The notes under the pieces were generated by a model. The model did not search any database. It was not told the origin of the DNA and saw only the letters and a program-made list of their open reading frames with translations. A stretch of 64,000 bases of DNA from NCBI RefSeq assembly GCF_014641195.1, contig NZ_BMHQ01000001.1, positions 335,199 through 399,198 on the forward strand, read 5' to 3'. The position numbers were made by a program, and so were the translations under genes. The stretch comes from Marinithermofilum abyssi (lineage in GTDB: Bacteria > Bacillota > Bacilli > Thermoactinomycetales > DSM-45169). Positions 1 through 8,052 of this stretch are shown here, piece by piece (the stretch's first letter is position 1; every line of letters starts with the position of its first letter).

Positions 1-41
1 TTGCGCATCATCTCATGTTCTTCGCTCAGGCGAAAGTTCAT
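1..41 (-). CDS. acyl-CoA dehydrogenase, N-terminal fragment at window edge
   Basis: Only the first 13 or so codons are visible; the rest lies left of the window. They read MNFRLSEEHEMMR, nearly the same as the start of the acyl-CoA dehydrogenase at 454-1596 (MNFRLTEEQEMMRR). This should therefore be a second, paralogous FAD-dependent acyl-CoA dehydrogenase in the same operon. The ATG is at position 41, and a purine-rich GAGAGGAGCGG stretch just upstream is a good ribosome binding site. A repeat element (212-405) separates it from the first paralogue. Confidence 0.75.
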   Translation of the reverse strand, partial: MNFRLSEEHEMMR

Positions 42-453
42 GGTGTAACCGCTCCTCTCTTTATCACAGTCCCAGGGTTTGGCGCTATTTTCCTCTCTCT
101 TGCCCTTCTGTTAAAGGATCTCATTTGGAAACGTTGCGCCGCACCCGTGGTGCCGGTTGCGACATCTTCAGTGTCGTCACACCCCAAAACCTCAGCTACC
201 CGTGACCTCCACTAGGGCGTATCTGATCATTTGTTACAGGGAGTCCGGTCCGGTGTCTCCGATCTCTTACTAAAAGCGCATAGCAAGACCAGGGAGCGGA
301 GCGACCTTGGCGAGACTTGTACTCTGTGAGTGCAAAGGATCTTCGCCGATTACACCGACCCTCCCCATTTATCGAAGAAGCTTGAATTACCGGACACGCC
401 TTAGGCCCAATCCCTCAAGGTCGATCCATGGCTGAATGGTCAACCCACCCGTC
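42..453. other. intergenic region carrying repeat copy 1
   Basis: No coding region is supported here. The stretch holds the leader of the edge-truncated acyl-CoA dehydrogenase (42 to about 200) and one copy of the dispersed repeat (212-405). No clear T-tailed terminator follows the upstream gene that ends at 454. Confidence 0.6.
212..405 (+). repeat. MITE-like dispersed repeat, copy 1
   Basis: One of three copies of a sequence of about 190 bp (others at 29201-29383, inverted, and 49560-49746). The ends form imperfect terminal inverted repeats: left CTAGGGCGTATCTG, right (reverse complement) CTAAGGCGTGTCCGG. A second inner pair, GGTCCGGTGTCTCCGATC and the complement of GATCTTCGCCGATTACACC, extends the potential hairpin. 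The core (about 270-345), including CCAGGGAGCGGAGCGACC, is the most conserved part among copies. It has no coding capacity. This fits a non-autonomous miniature element, but no transposase is present in the window. Confidence 0.75.
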
Positions 454-1596
454 TCAACTATCCAGCATTTCCTGGGCAATCACGATCCGCTGGATTTCGT
501 TGGTCCCTTCGTAAATCTGGGTCACCTTGGCATCCCGAAACAGGCGTTCCACCGGATACTCCCGAGTATAGCCGTAACCTCCAAAGATCTGCACGGCCTC
601 CGTCGCCACCTTCATCGCCGTATCCGAAGCGACCATCTTGGCCATAGCCGCTTCTTTCCGGCAAGAGTGGCCCTCCTGGCGCATGTGTGCCGCCCGGTAG
701 ACCAGCAGCCGGGCTGCTTCCACCTGGGTCGCCATATCCGCCAGTTTGAACTGGATCGCTTGCAGCTTAGCGATGGGCTTTCCGAACTGATGCCGTTCCC
801 GGGCATAGTTCCGAGCGTGTTCCAGTGCACCTGCAGCAATCCCCAAAGCCTGGGCGGCTATGCCGATACGGCCGCCGGCCAGATTGGACAAGGCGATTTC
901 GTACCCCTGTCCTTCTGCCCCCAGCAGATTTTCCGCCGGTACTTCCGCTCCCTCGAAGATCAGCTCACAGGTGCTGGATCCCCCCAACCCCATTTTTTTC
1001 TCTTTTTTTCCGATATGCAGACCGGGGGTATCCTTCTCTACGATAAAGGCGGAGATTCCCCTAGACCCTTTCGCCGGATCCGTCACAGCAAAAGCGACGT
1101 AGATGTCCGCCTCTCCCGCATTGGTGATAAACATTTTGCTGCCGTTGAGGAGGTATTTGTCCCCGTCCCGCTTGGCTATTGTCCGAATCCGCGACGCATC
1201 GGAACCGGCATGGGGTTCCGTCAGGGCAAAAGCAGCCAAGTACGTCCCGCTTGCCAGTTTGGGCACATATTTTTGTTTTTGTGCCTCTGTTCCGTAACGC
1301 AGAATCGGGAAGGTTCCTACGGAAGTATGCACCGCCAGGATCACTCCCACGGTGGCGCTCACCTTGGAGATTTCCTCCAACGCCAAGATATAGGACAAGA
1401 AATCCCCGCCGGCTCCTCCCCATTCCTCAGGCACCGGAATCCCCATCAAGCCCAGTTCCCCCATTTTGTGGATGATTTCCCGAGGGAACCGATCCCGCTC
1501 GTTCATTTCTTCCAAGAAGGGAGGAATTTCCGTCCGGGAAAAATCCCGGACCATCCTCCGCATCATCTCCTGTTCTTCCGTCAGTCGAAAGTTCAT
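454..1596 (-). CDS. acyl-CoA dehydrogenase (short-chain/butyryl type)
   Basis: This 380-residue FAD flavoprotein has the usual family length. It oxidises acyl-CoA to trans-2-enoyl-CoA and passes electrons to ETF. The ALTEPHAGSDAS segment is the first family signature. GGYGYTREYPVERLFRD and IYEGTNEIQR form the second, the latter carrying the glutamate that acts as catalytic base in short-chain enzymes. The ATG at 1596 has an AGGAGGAG ribosome binding site. The gene order thiolase, Hbd, acyl-CoA dehydrogenase matches B. subtilis mmgABC. It follows hbd after 277 bp, so it may also be transcribed on its own. Chain-length preference cannot be read from sequence alone. Confidence 0.93.
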   Translation of the reverse strand: MNFRLTEEQEMMRRMVRDFSRTEIPPFLEEMNERDRFPREIIHKMGELGLMGIPVPEEWGGAGGDFLSYILALEEISKVSATVGVILAVHTSVGTFPILRYGTEAQKQKYVPKLASGTYLAAFALTEPHAGSDASRIRTIAKRDGDKYLLNGSKMFITNAGEADIYVAFAVTDPAKGSRGISAFIVEKDTPGLHIGKKEKKMGLGGSSTCELIFEGAEVPAENLLGAEGQGYEIALSNLAGGRIGIAAQALGIAAGALEHARNYARERHQFGKPIAKLQAIQFKLADMATQVEAARLLVYRAAHMRQEGHSCRKEAAMAKMVASDTAMKVATEAVQIFGGYGYTREYPVERLFRDAKVTQIYEGTNEIQRIVIAQEMLDS

Positions 1597-1734
1597 CTCT
1601 CCACTCCTCCTGCTGCCGTCCTTCTCTCTCTTGTTTATGGCGGTGTTTTTCCCTCTCGCCCTTTGGCGATGGCAAATAGGCTCGCTGGAAAAACAAACCC
1701 GCCACGTTCAAAACACAGGGCAAGAGGATAGCTA

Positions 1735-1796
1735 CCGATGATCCGGGGGTCACTCTTTTGGATTCCCACTCTCTTCGTATCTTTTCGGATCATCGG
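1735..1796. repeat. perfect 11-bp inverted repeat between hbd and acyl-CoA dehydrogenase
   Basis: CCGATGATCCG at 1735-1745 is the exact complement of CGGATCATCGG at 1786-1796, with 40 bp between. It lies in the 277-bp gap between hbd and the downstream acyl-CoA dehydrogenase. It could be an RNA hairpin that modulates read-through or protects the mRNA, or a pair of protein binding half-sites. No T-run follows it on the coding (minus) strand, so it is not a standard terminator. Confidence 0.45.
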
Positions 1797-1873
1797 AATT
1801 TTTTCTCTTTCTATGGCTTCCGTACAAATGCAGGTTTCTCTCCAATCGGCACAAATTAGCGCCGCTTTTTTTT

Positions 1874-2731
1874 TTATTTTTCGTAGACGTAGAAGCCCCG
1901 GCCGCTCTTTTTGCCCAGCCATCCCGCTTTTACGTATTTACGCAACAGTGGGCACGGACGGTATTTGGAATCGCCGAAGCCTTCATAGAGGGTCTCCATA
2001 ATGTACAAGCAAGTGTCCAACCCGATAAAATCAGCAAGCGTCAGGGGACCCATCGGGTGGTTCATTCCCAGCTTCATTACTTCGTCCACCGCCTCCGGAG
2101 TGGCCACTCCCTCATACACGGTGTAGATGGCTTCGTTAATCATCGGCATCAACACCCGGTTGGACACAAACCCGGGGAAATCGTTCACTTCCACCGGTGT
2201 TTTGCCCATCGCGCGGGCCAACTCTTCCACCGTCTTGTAAACGGCATCGCTGGTTGCAAGACCCCGGATCACTTCCACCAACTTCATCACGGGTACGGGA
2301 TTCATAAAATGCATCCCGATTACTTGCTCCGGCCGTTGGGTGGCCGCGGCAATCTCCGTGATCGGCAGGGAGGACGTGTTGCTGGCCAAAATCGCATGAG
2401 TCGGGCACATCCCATCCAATCGGCGGAACAGCGAGGTTTTCACCTCCATGTTTTCCACCACGGCCTCCACGACGATATCCGCCTCATTTGCCGCTTCCTC
2501 CAGCGTTACCGCCGGTTGAATTCTGCTGAGAACGCCGTCCCTGTCGGCTTCGCTGATCCGCTCCTTGCTGACCTGGCGGTTCAAATTCTTCTCGATCCCT
2601 GCCAGCCCTTTGCGGATCAGCTCTTCTTTCACATCGTGCAGCCGCACCTCGAAACCGGACTGGGCCGCCACCTGGGCAATCCCGCTTCCCATCTGGCCGG
2701 CACCGATCACAGTAAATCGTTGAATACTCAT
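1874..2731 (-). CDS. hbd: 3-hydroxybutyryl-CoA dehydrogenase
   Basis: 285 residues, the normal length for the monofunctional enzyme (Hbd/MmgB) that interconverts 3-hydroxyacyl-CoA and acetoacetyl-CoA with NAD(P). The N-terminus carries a Rossmann dinucleotide fold with [13 protein letters not shown] at residues 8-20. Further on come [15 protein letters not shown], around the catalytic histidine, and the C-terminal helical domain with [11 protein letters not shown]. The ATG at 2731 is preferred over longer in-frame starts because GAAAGGAGGTG lies 5-8 bases upstream. It sits 19 bp downstream of the thiolase, so the two are one operon. Confidence 0.95.
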   Translation of the reverse strand: MSIQRFTVIGAGQMGSGIAQVAAQSGFEVRLHDVKEELIRKGLAGIEKNLNRQVSKERISEADRDGVLSRIQPAVTLEEAANEADIVVEAVVENMEVKTSLFRRLDGMCPTHAILASNTSSLPITEIAAATQRPEQVIGMHFMNPVPVMKLVEVIRGLATSDAVYKTVEELARAMGKTPVEVNDFPGFVSNRVLMPMINEAIYTVYEGVATPEAVDEVMKLGMNHPMGPLTLADFIGLDTCLYIMETLYEGFGDSKYRPCPLLRKYVKAGWLGKKSGRGFYVYEK

Positions 2732-2750
2732 GACACACCTCCTTTCAAAA

Positions 2751-3929
2751 TCAGTCCACGCGTACCAGTACGGCATCCCCCTGAGCAGCTCCGCTGCAAA
2801 TGGCGGCAATCCCCAAACCGCCGCCGCGGCGGCGCAGCTCATGCACCAAGGTGAGAAGGATACGGGCACCGCTGGCCCCGATGGGATGTCCCAGGGCCAC
2901 AGCCCCACCGTTCACATTCACCTTCTCCGGATCCCATCCGAGGATTTTTCCATTGGACAGTGCGACCGCAGCAAACGCCTCATTTACTTCAAACAGATCG
3001 ATCTGATCCAGGGTCAATCCCTGTTCTTTCAGCAATTTCTGAATCGCATAGGCCGGGGTGACCGGAAAATGCTTCGCTTCCAAACCGATCGCCGCATGGC
3101 CGATGATCCGTGCCAAGGGCAGTACTTCCAACTCCCGGGCTTTCTCCGCCGAAGCGAGCACCATCGCGCAAGCCCCGTCGTTCACGCCCGGTGCATTCCC
3201 GGCTGTGATGGTACCGTCTTTGAGGAAAACCGGCTTCAAAGTGCTCAGCTTGTCATAGCTGGTATCCTTCCTGGGGGCTTCATCCGTATCCACCACCGTC
3301 TCCCCTTTGCGCCCTCGGACCGTGACAGGCACGATTTCTTCCGCTAACCTGCCGGATTCGATGGCAGCAATGGCCCGCTCATGACTACGCAGCGCCCACC
3401 GGTCCTGCTCTTCCCGGGTAACGCCGTACTCCGCTGCCGTATTGCTTCCGTGAACCACCATATGAACACCGTCAAAAGCACACCACAAACCGTCGTGGAT
3501 CATCAAGTCCGTCATCTGGCCATCGCCCATCCGCTGGCCCCAGCGAGCGTTTTTTAGGATATAGGGAGCATTGGACATGCTCTCCATTCCGCCAGCTACT
3601 ACCACATCGGCACCCCCGGATTGGATCACCTGATCCGCCAGCGTCGCACTCCGCATCCCGGAGGCACACACCTTGTTGATGGTCTCCGTCTGCACTTCCC
3701 AGGGCAATCCCGCTTTCCGGGCTGCCTGCCGGGAAGGGATTTGGCCGGCTCCTCCCTGGAGCACCATTCCCATGATCACTTCCTGCACCTGGTCATCCGA
3801 TACACCGGAACGATCCAACGCGGCGCGGATGGCAATCCCGCCCAAATCCGCCGCAGACAAATCCTTCAAACCGCCGCCAAACTTGCCGAAGGGCGTCCGC
3901 GCCCCTCCCAAAATCACTGTCTCGCTCAC
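2751..3929 (-). CDS. thl: acetyl-CoA C-acetyltransferase (thiolase)
   Basis: 392 residues. It catalyses reversible condensation of two acetyl-CoA to acetoacetyl-CoA, or the thiolytic last step of beta-oxidation. The acyl-accepting cysteine lies in [11 protein letters not shown] (about residue 88), the catalytic histidine in [12 protein letters not shown], and the second cysteine in a variant motif CSGAAQGDA where CxGGGxG is usual. The start is GTG at 3929, backed by GGCGGAGGTGC. It is the first gene of the thl-hbd-acd operon (mmgABC-like). Its upstream region holds a cre-like site and a TetR-type palindrome, pointing to catabolite and fatty-acid control. Confidence 0.94.
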   Translation of the reverse strand: MSETVILGGARTPFGKFGGGLKDLSAADLGGIAIRAALDRSGVSDDQVQEVIMGMVLQGGAGQIPSRQAARKAGLPWEVQTETINKVCASGMRSATLADQVIQSGGADVVVAGGMESMSNAPYILKNARWGQRMGDGQMTDLMIHDGLWCAFDGVHMVVHGSNTAAEYGVTREEQDRWALRSHERAIAAIESGRLAEEIVPVTVRGRKGETVVDTDEAPRKDTSYDKLSTLKPVFLKDGTITAGNAPGVNDGACAMVLASAEKARELEVLPLARIIGHAAIGLEAKHFPVTPAYAIQKLLKEQGLTLDQIDLFEVNEAFAAVALSNGKILGWDPEKVNVNGGAVALGHPIGASGARILLTLVHELRRRGGGLGIAAICSGAAQGDAVLVRVD

Positions 3930-3966
3930 GTGGTTGCACCTCCGCCGTTACCCGGATTCCTACCGA

Positions 3967-3976
3967 GCGCTCGTTC
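3967..3976. promoter_or_regulatory. TetR-type palindrome before thl operon
   Basis: CGAGCGCTCG is a perfect 10-bp palindrome, flanked as ACTGAACGAGCGCTCGGTAG on the coding strand, about 40 bp upstream of the thiolase start. The shape resembles operators of TetR-family acyl-CoA sensors (FadR/PaaR type) found before beta-oxidation operons. The match to any named consensus is only partial, so the regulator is inferred. Confidence 0.4.
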
Positions 3977-3995
3977 AGTTTTTTTGCAAAAAAAA

Positions 3996-4009
3996 TGAAA
4001 GCGCCTTCA
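3996..4009. promoter_or_regulatory. candidate CcpA cre site before thl operon
   Basis: TGAAAGCGCCTTCA differs from the Bacillus cre consensus TGWAANCGNTNWCA at one position and is one base from a perfect palindrome. It lies about 70-80 bp upstream of the thiolase start codon, where it could overlap the promoter. Carbon catabolite repression of the fatty-acid or butyrate operon would make sense and is known for the mmg operon of B. subtilis. Confidence 0.55.
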
Positions 4010-4317
4010 ACTATTAGCGTACCTTGCAATCAACAGAATGGCAAGAACATTTTATGTATTTGGATGTATACCATTACATTGAAATATATGGTATTTAAAT
4101 TCGCCGCTTTTCCTACTTACCGGAGAAAGTGGCTATTGTTTAAGGGAGTAACACCCGGCGATAAGCGGGCGAACCGGATGATGAAAGACCCAGAACTTCA
4201 AACACGTATAAACCACCTGAGTCTCGTTCTCCAAGGGCTCAGGTGGTTTATAACATAAAGTAGCTTGTTTTTTATTTGTCTACTTGACAGAGGAAAGATC
4301 AGGCAGAGTACCTCGAT
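4010..4317. other. intergenic, with a perfect hairpin
   Basis: No gene is supported. It contains the distal promoter region of the thl operon (a weak TTGCCA-N17-TACGCT on the minus strand just right of the cre site) and the 15-bp perfect inverted repeat at 4207-4252. Confidence 0.5.
4207..4252 (-). terminator. 15-bp perfect stem, probable transcript end
   Basis: TATAAACCACCTGAG (4207-4221) and CTCAGGTGGTTTATA (4238-4252) pair perfectly around a 16-base loop, 65 bp downstream of the coiled-coil gene that ends at 4318. It lacks a clear T-run on either strand, so it is an atypical terminator or an mRNA-stabilising hairpin. Confidence 0.45.
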
Positions 4318-4986
4318 TCAAAAGGGTTGTCGGTTTTTTCGCGGCCATACTGGACGGTACTCCTCTTCCAACTCCACGATCTCCTGTCTAACGGTATAGA
4401 TCGCTTGTTTCATCCGTTCTTTGGCCCACTTCACCTCTTCCGGCGAATAAGCGGGCCGATTTTCCCATAGGACCTTTTCCATCGTCTCTCCGTACACATC
4501 GAACACTTGCAGAGGATCCGTCAGTCCGCCCAGGCGATACCGATCCAGCAGTTGAAGCACTTGGTATATTTCTTTTTTTCGTTTCAAATGCCCGCGCATG
4601 GCGCAATACTCGAACTGTTGCTTGGCTTCCTCCAGCATTTTCCCGTCAGGTAAAAAAGGAATCCGCGCTTCCTGCTCTTCCAAAGCGGGGGAAGCGTCGG
4701 TCTCTCCTTCCTTCCCATCCTCTGTCACCGGCACCAGGCCCCGCTGTTCCAATGCTTTCTTTTCCCGAGCCAGCCGCTGCAATTCCGCCCGTACACGGTA
4801 CCAGTCCTCCGCAGGTGCAAAGGAACGTTTCATACAGCGAACCAACAATTCAAACAACGTTTCCAATGCTTCTTTTTTTCGTTTGTACTCTTCCGTTTTT
4901 CGCTGTTCCACCGCGGCAACGCGCACCCCGACGAAAACACCGGCCAGTGTAGATAGCACCCCTAAACATCCAACAATCCATTCCAC
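4318..4986 (-). CDS. membrane-anchored coiled-coil protein, unknown function
   Basis: 222 residues; I do not recognise the family. One hydrophobic segment (WIVGCLGVLSTLAGVFVGV, residues 3-21) anchors the protein. It is followed by a long charged, probably coiled-coil helical region (AAVEQRKTEEYKRKKEALE onward) and a Glu-rich linker near residue 110. Trp and Tyr recur near the C-terminus. The start is taken as GTG at 4986 because GGAGG lies 8 bases before it. The in-frame ATG at 5001 has no ribosome binding site; that ATGGAGG contains the Shine-Dalgarno itself. The gene stands alone, so context gives no hint. A short prokaryotic scaffold or stator-like protein is possible. Confidence 0.6.
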   Translation of the reverse strand: MEWIVGCLGVLSTLAGVFVGVRVAAVEQRKTEEYKRKKEALETLFELLVRCMKRSFAPAEDWYRVRAELQRLAREKKALEQRGLVPVTEDGKEGETDASPALEEQEARIPFLPDGKMLEEAKQQFEYCAMRGHLKRKKEIYQVLQLLDRYRLGGLTDPLQVFDVYGETMEKVLWENRPAYSPEEVKWAKERMKQAIYTVRQEIVELEEEYRPVWPRKNRQPF

Positions 4987-5749
4987 ATTGATAGCCTCCA
5001 TAGGTACAGCTTACTGTGTTCAGGTTAGGCCGTCGGTTTGCCAAGCGCCCCGGGCATACTCCCGGCACGCTCTTTTCCCCTTACCGTCATCCAATCATGC
5101 AATGTGTCCCCCTTAAAACCTTTGCAAAAACATCTTCTCGCAGTACATCCTCCCCATCAAGACCACCATCCTGCGTATTGTCCTCCTTCTCGATAGAACG
5201 GAACGACTATGAATTTCCTACTTCTTCGGAAGTATGATAAATACCAATCTTTCCGATTAGAATGATCCATTAATTGCATAAAGGCTCACGCGATCCTGGA
5301 TACCACAGCCTGTACGGCCTCTTTGGTCCCGTCGTAAAGACGGAACCGATCAGAAATGCATCTGTCCGATCAAGTCAACAATACATCGTCTGCTTTCACA
5401 TTTTTGATCCGGTTTCCAAGCAAGGGATTCCCCCAGGAATCCATAACAACGGAAAATCCTTTGAAGTTGTACCCGCATGGCCCGGAAATCGTATAATTAT
5501 GAAAATACCTCTCCTACCATGTCAGGATCGCTCATTTTATGTACATCGGATCGAGTTTGAAACGTTGTTGATCTAAGAGGGCTACCAATCGTAAAAGCGC
5601 CGCTCACCCCGGATATGACAAGGGTTTTCAGCGTTAACTATCCAGTGCTTGGATGGGCATGTAACAGGGAGGAAAGCGCTTTCGCTTGTTGTGAAGCCTC
5701 TTAGCACGCAGTTATATTATAAACTTATTTTTCTCTGTTTCTGGAAGAA
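4987..5749. other. long intergenic region without recognisable gene
   Basis: About 760 bp with no ORF that looks coding. A 100-codon plus-strand frame at 5274-5576 has no good ribosome binding site and no family resemblance. A small hairpin ACTTC-TTCG-GAAGT lies near 5220. The base composition is more A+T-rich than the neighbouring genes. Confidence 0.5.
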
Positions 5750-5785
5750 ACAAAGCCCTGTCGCCTTTTGGCGCAGGACTTTGTC
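5750..5785 (-). terminator. terminator hairpin; shared 36-bp palindrome, copy 1
   Basis: ACAAAGCCCTGTCGCC and GGCGCAGGACTTTGT form a long stem around a TTTT loop, 28 bp after the stop of the J-domain/VanW gene. A moderately T-rich tail follows on the minus strand. Its reverse complement matches the hairpin at 24924-24960 with only about two differences, so the same palindrome serves two unrelated genes. Confidence 0.65.
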
Positions 5786-5812
5786 ATTAACCTCTGGGCT
5801 TCAGCATTGCTC

Positions 5813-7744
5813 TTATATCCAATATATATGGGCCGTTCCGGTGGTATCTCCATCAGCGGCATCGGCTGTACCTGTATCGCTGCTGGCACTGTCCGCGGTA
5901 CTGCCCCCGGTCGTCGAATCGCTCGTTGAGGAATCGTCGCCACTGGTCTGATCGCTGCCGGTTGTGTCCCCGGTGCCGCTCGGGTCACCTGTGGTACTGT
6001 CGCTACCCGTACTCCCACCGGTAGTGGAACCGCTGTCGCTGGCAGATCCTGTGCTCCCGCCGGTGGTCGAAGTGCTTCCGCCTGAGGTCTGTTCATCCGG
6101 TTTGTCTGATCCGGTGCTGGAACCGGTCGTTTCGCCGCCTGTACTGCTGCCGCCGGTTTCCTCCCCGCCGGCAGTACCGCTGGAGCTACTCCCTCCTGTG
6201 CTGCCGGATAGGCTTCCTGCCCCCGTGTCTCCATGATCCACAGGCTCGGAGGATTGCTCTTCGGTTGCCCCGGACGAGTCACCCGCTTCTTCCTTCACAT
6301 CCTGGGGTGCATCCGGAATCTGTTTGGTCACCGGTTGGGCTTCCGGCGTGGAGTAGATGGCGACGGTCAGCGATCGGTCGCCCGCCTCGGCCTCGATGAG
6401 AATCGGCTCCTTCAATGTATTGCGGAATTGAAAATCCGGCGTCTTCCAGCCGACAGCGGCATCCCGTTTTTCGGGCACATAGGTGGTTTGTTTGCTGTAC
6501 GCATAGCGGGAAACCACTTGGAGTCCGGCCTCGTCCACACTGTTGAAAAGGGTGGATGCGGTTTGGGATACGCCATCGCCCACTCCGTCACTGTATTCCC
6601 CGACCACCAACCGATCCACTTTTTGATAGCCTTTGGCGGTGGAGCGCTTCCCTACGGTCTTATTAAAGGAGAACACTTCACCCGGATTGACGACCCGTTT
6701 GTCCAATGCTTGGGCGGACAAACGGATATTGTGGACCCGGGGGGCATTATCAGACGAAAAATAAGTGGTATAAGAGCTGATTTTCTTTTGCCCCACCTGT
6801 TTCAAATCGGTCTCCGTCACATTCGGGCGATCGGCCTTCATCGGGATGCGCTGCGGCTTGTTGGCAATGCGGGCGACTTGGGGCACCCACTTTTCTTGAA
6901 TGAGGGTTACATCCATTACTTTTCCCGGTTTGGCCGGCTGAATCGGGTCACCCAAGCGAGGCATTTTTGCATCTTGTGCAGGCTTGTCCACTTGTACTCG
7001 CACCTGATTCAACCATTGGTTTAATTGCAACCGGTCGATCGTCTGTGGATTGTTCCCGTCGTATCCGACGTCATCGAGATTCAATATCCACTCGCGTTGT
7101 CCATCCGTCAAAATCAGTTGATCCGACGGAAAAAGCCATTGATAAGCTCCCCACCCCGAAAATATTGCCAATAATAGAAAAAATGCAACCGTCCAAAATC
7201 CCGAGCGGCGTTTGGGTGATCCTTCCTCTACCGGAATATCGCGGTCTTCGAAAGGTGTGACGTTGTCGCGTGCACCGTCACTTTTGATCCATACCGGTTC
7301 TCCCCAGGGGGAGGTTTCCGTCGATTCCGCCTGGAATTCCGCTTTCCGGTGTTTCTCTCCTTTTTCCCAATCCCAGCTCCCGGCAGGATCTCCGGCCGAT
7401 GAGTCTCCCATCGTTTCAGCGGTTTCCTCTTGTTCAAACGGATCGACATGAATCTCTTCTTCGTAAGCGCTGCTTCCCTTGCCCTTGTTCCCGTGAAAAA
7501 ATTGGGCGGGATCAAAGGAAGTATCGCTGTCAGCCATTTCCTCATCCATCACCATCAGCATTCCCGGCTGGGTTTGGCTTAGGTACTCCTTGTACGCGGC
7601 ACGCACTTCTTTCAGTTTCTCCTCCGCTTCGGGAGACTGGTTTACGTCCGGATGATATTGGCGCACCAACTTTCGGTAGGCTTTTTTCACTTCATCCGGT
7701 GACGCATCCCGGCCAATACCCAGCACTTCATAGCAGTCTCTCAT
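5813..7744 (-). CDS. J-domain/transmembrane/VanW fusion protein with Ser/Thr/Gly-rich tail
   Basis: 643 residues in four parts. Residues 1-65 form a DnaJ J-domain with the diagnostic HPD at 31-33 (RQYHPDVNQ), which would stimulate DnaK. An acidic linker leads to a transmembrane helix at about 181-203 ([17 protein letters not shown]). Residues 320-465 form a VanW domain ([24 protein letters not shown]). From about 490 there is a low-complexity tail rich in Gly, Ser, Thr and Asp, like cell-wall-spanning repeats. The topology puts the J-domain inside and VanW outside. ATG at 7744 has AGGGGCG upstream. The gene is monocistronic and followed by a hairpin. VanW function is not established; a cell-wall role is inferred. 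Confidence 0.85.
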   Translation of the reverse strand: MRDCYEVLGIGRDASPDEVKKAYRKLVRQYHPDVNQSPEAEEKLKEVRAAYKEYLSQTQPGMLMVMDEEMADSDTSFDPAQFFHGNKGKGSSAYEEEIHVDPFEQEETAETMGDSSAGDPAGSWDWEKGEKHRKAEFQAESTETSPWGEPVWIKSDGARDNVTPFEDRDIPVEEGSPKRRSGFWTVAFFLLLAIFSGWGAYQWLFPSDQLILTDGQREWILNLDDVGYDGNNPQTIDRLQLNQWLNQVRVQVDKPAQDAKMPRLGDPIQPAKPGKVMDVTLIQEKWVPQVARIANKPQRIPMKADRPNVTETDLKQVGQKKISSYTTYFSSDNAPRVHNIRLSAQALDKRVVNPGEVFSFNKTVGKRSTAKGYQKVDRLVVGEYSDGVGDGVSQTASTLFNSVDEAGLQVVSRYAYSKQTTYVPEKRDAAVGWKTPDFQFRNTLKEPILIEAEAGDRSLTVAIYSTPEAQPVTKQIPDAPQDVKEEAGDSSGATEEQSSEPVDHGDTGAGSLSGSTGGSSSSGTAGGEETGGSSTGGETTGSSTGSDKPDEQTSGGSTSTTGGSTGSASDSGSTTGGSTGSDSTTGDPSGTGDTTGSDQTSGDDSSTSDSTTGGSTADSASSDTGTADAADGDTTGTAHIYWI

Positions 7745-8052
7745 GATGTATCGCCCCTATGCTGGATTGATTGATATATATGAACGTGTGGGCCGGTAAA
7801 AATACCCGCTTGATACGGACAAGCTAGGCATGGGGAAAAGAAGAAAATCACTAAAAACGTGGAAAAAAGGAAGGAAACCTCCGGGCGGAATCCGGGTGAC
7901 GAGTACACCCCATCCAACAGTAGCACACACTGAGAAAGGGATTCAATGCGTTTTCCGCATTCCAAGGAAAATAGACCGATCGGCCTAAATACAAAAGAAG
8001 CCCCCACAGGAGAGACCTTCTCCACATGGGGGGAGCAACGTTTTGGTAATGC
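7745..8052. other. intergenic, leader of J-domain gene and fadF terminator
   Basis: No coding region is supported in these 308 bp. The left part is the promoter and leader side of the J-domain/VanW gene; the right end holds the fadF terminator at 8000-8035. Confidence 0.5.
8000..8035 (-). terminator. terminator after fadF-like gene
   Basis: GCCCCCACAGGAGA pairs with TCTCCACATGGGGG (interrupted by a small internal bulge), about 20 bp past the fadF stop. It is followed on the minus strand by CTTCTTTTGTATTT. Confidence 0.65.

Noticed and set aside
436-1731. 431-codon plus-strand ORF
   Set aside because: Shadow of the acyl-CoA dehydrogenase on the minus strand; no ribosome binding site, Pro/His/Arg-rich composition.
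5274-5576. 100-codon plus-strand ORF
   Set aside because: No Shine-Dalgarno, no recognisable motif, A+T-rich composition unlike the genes here.
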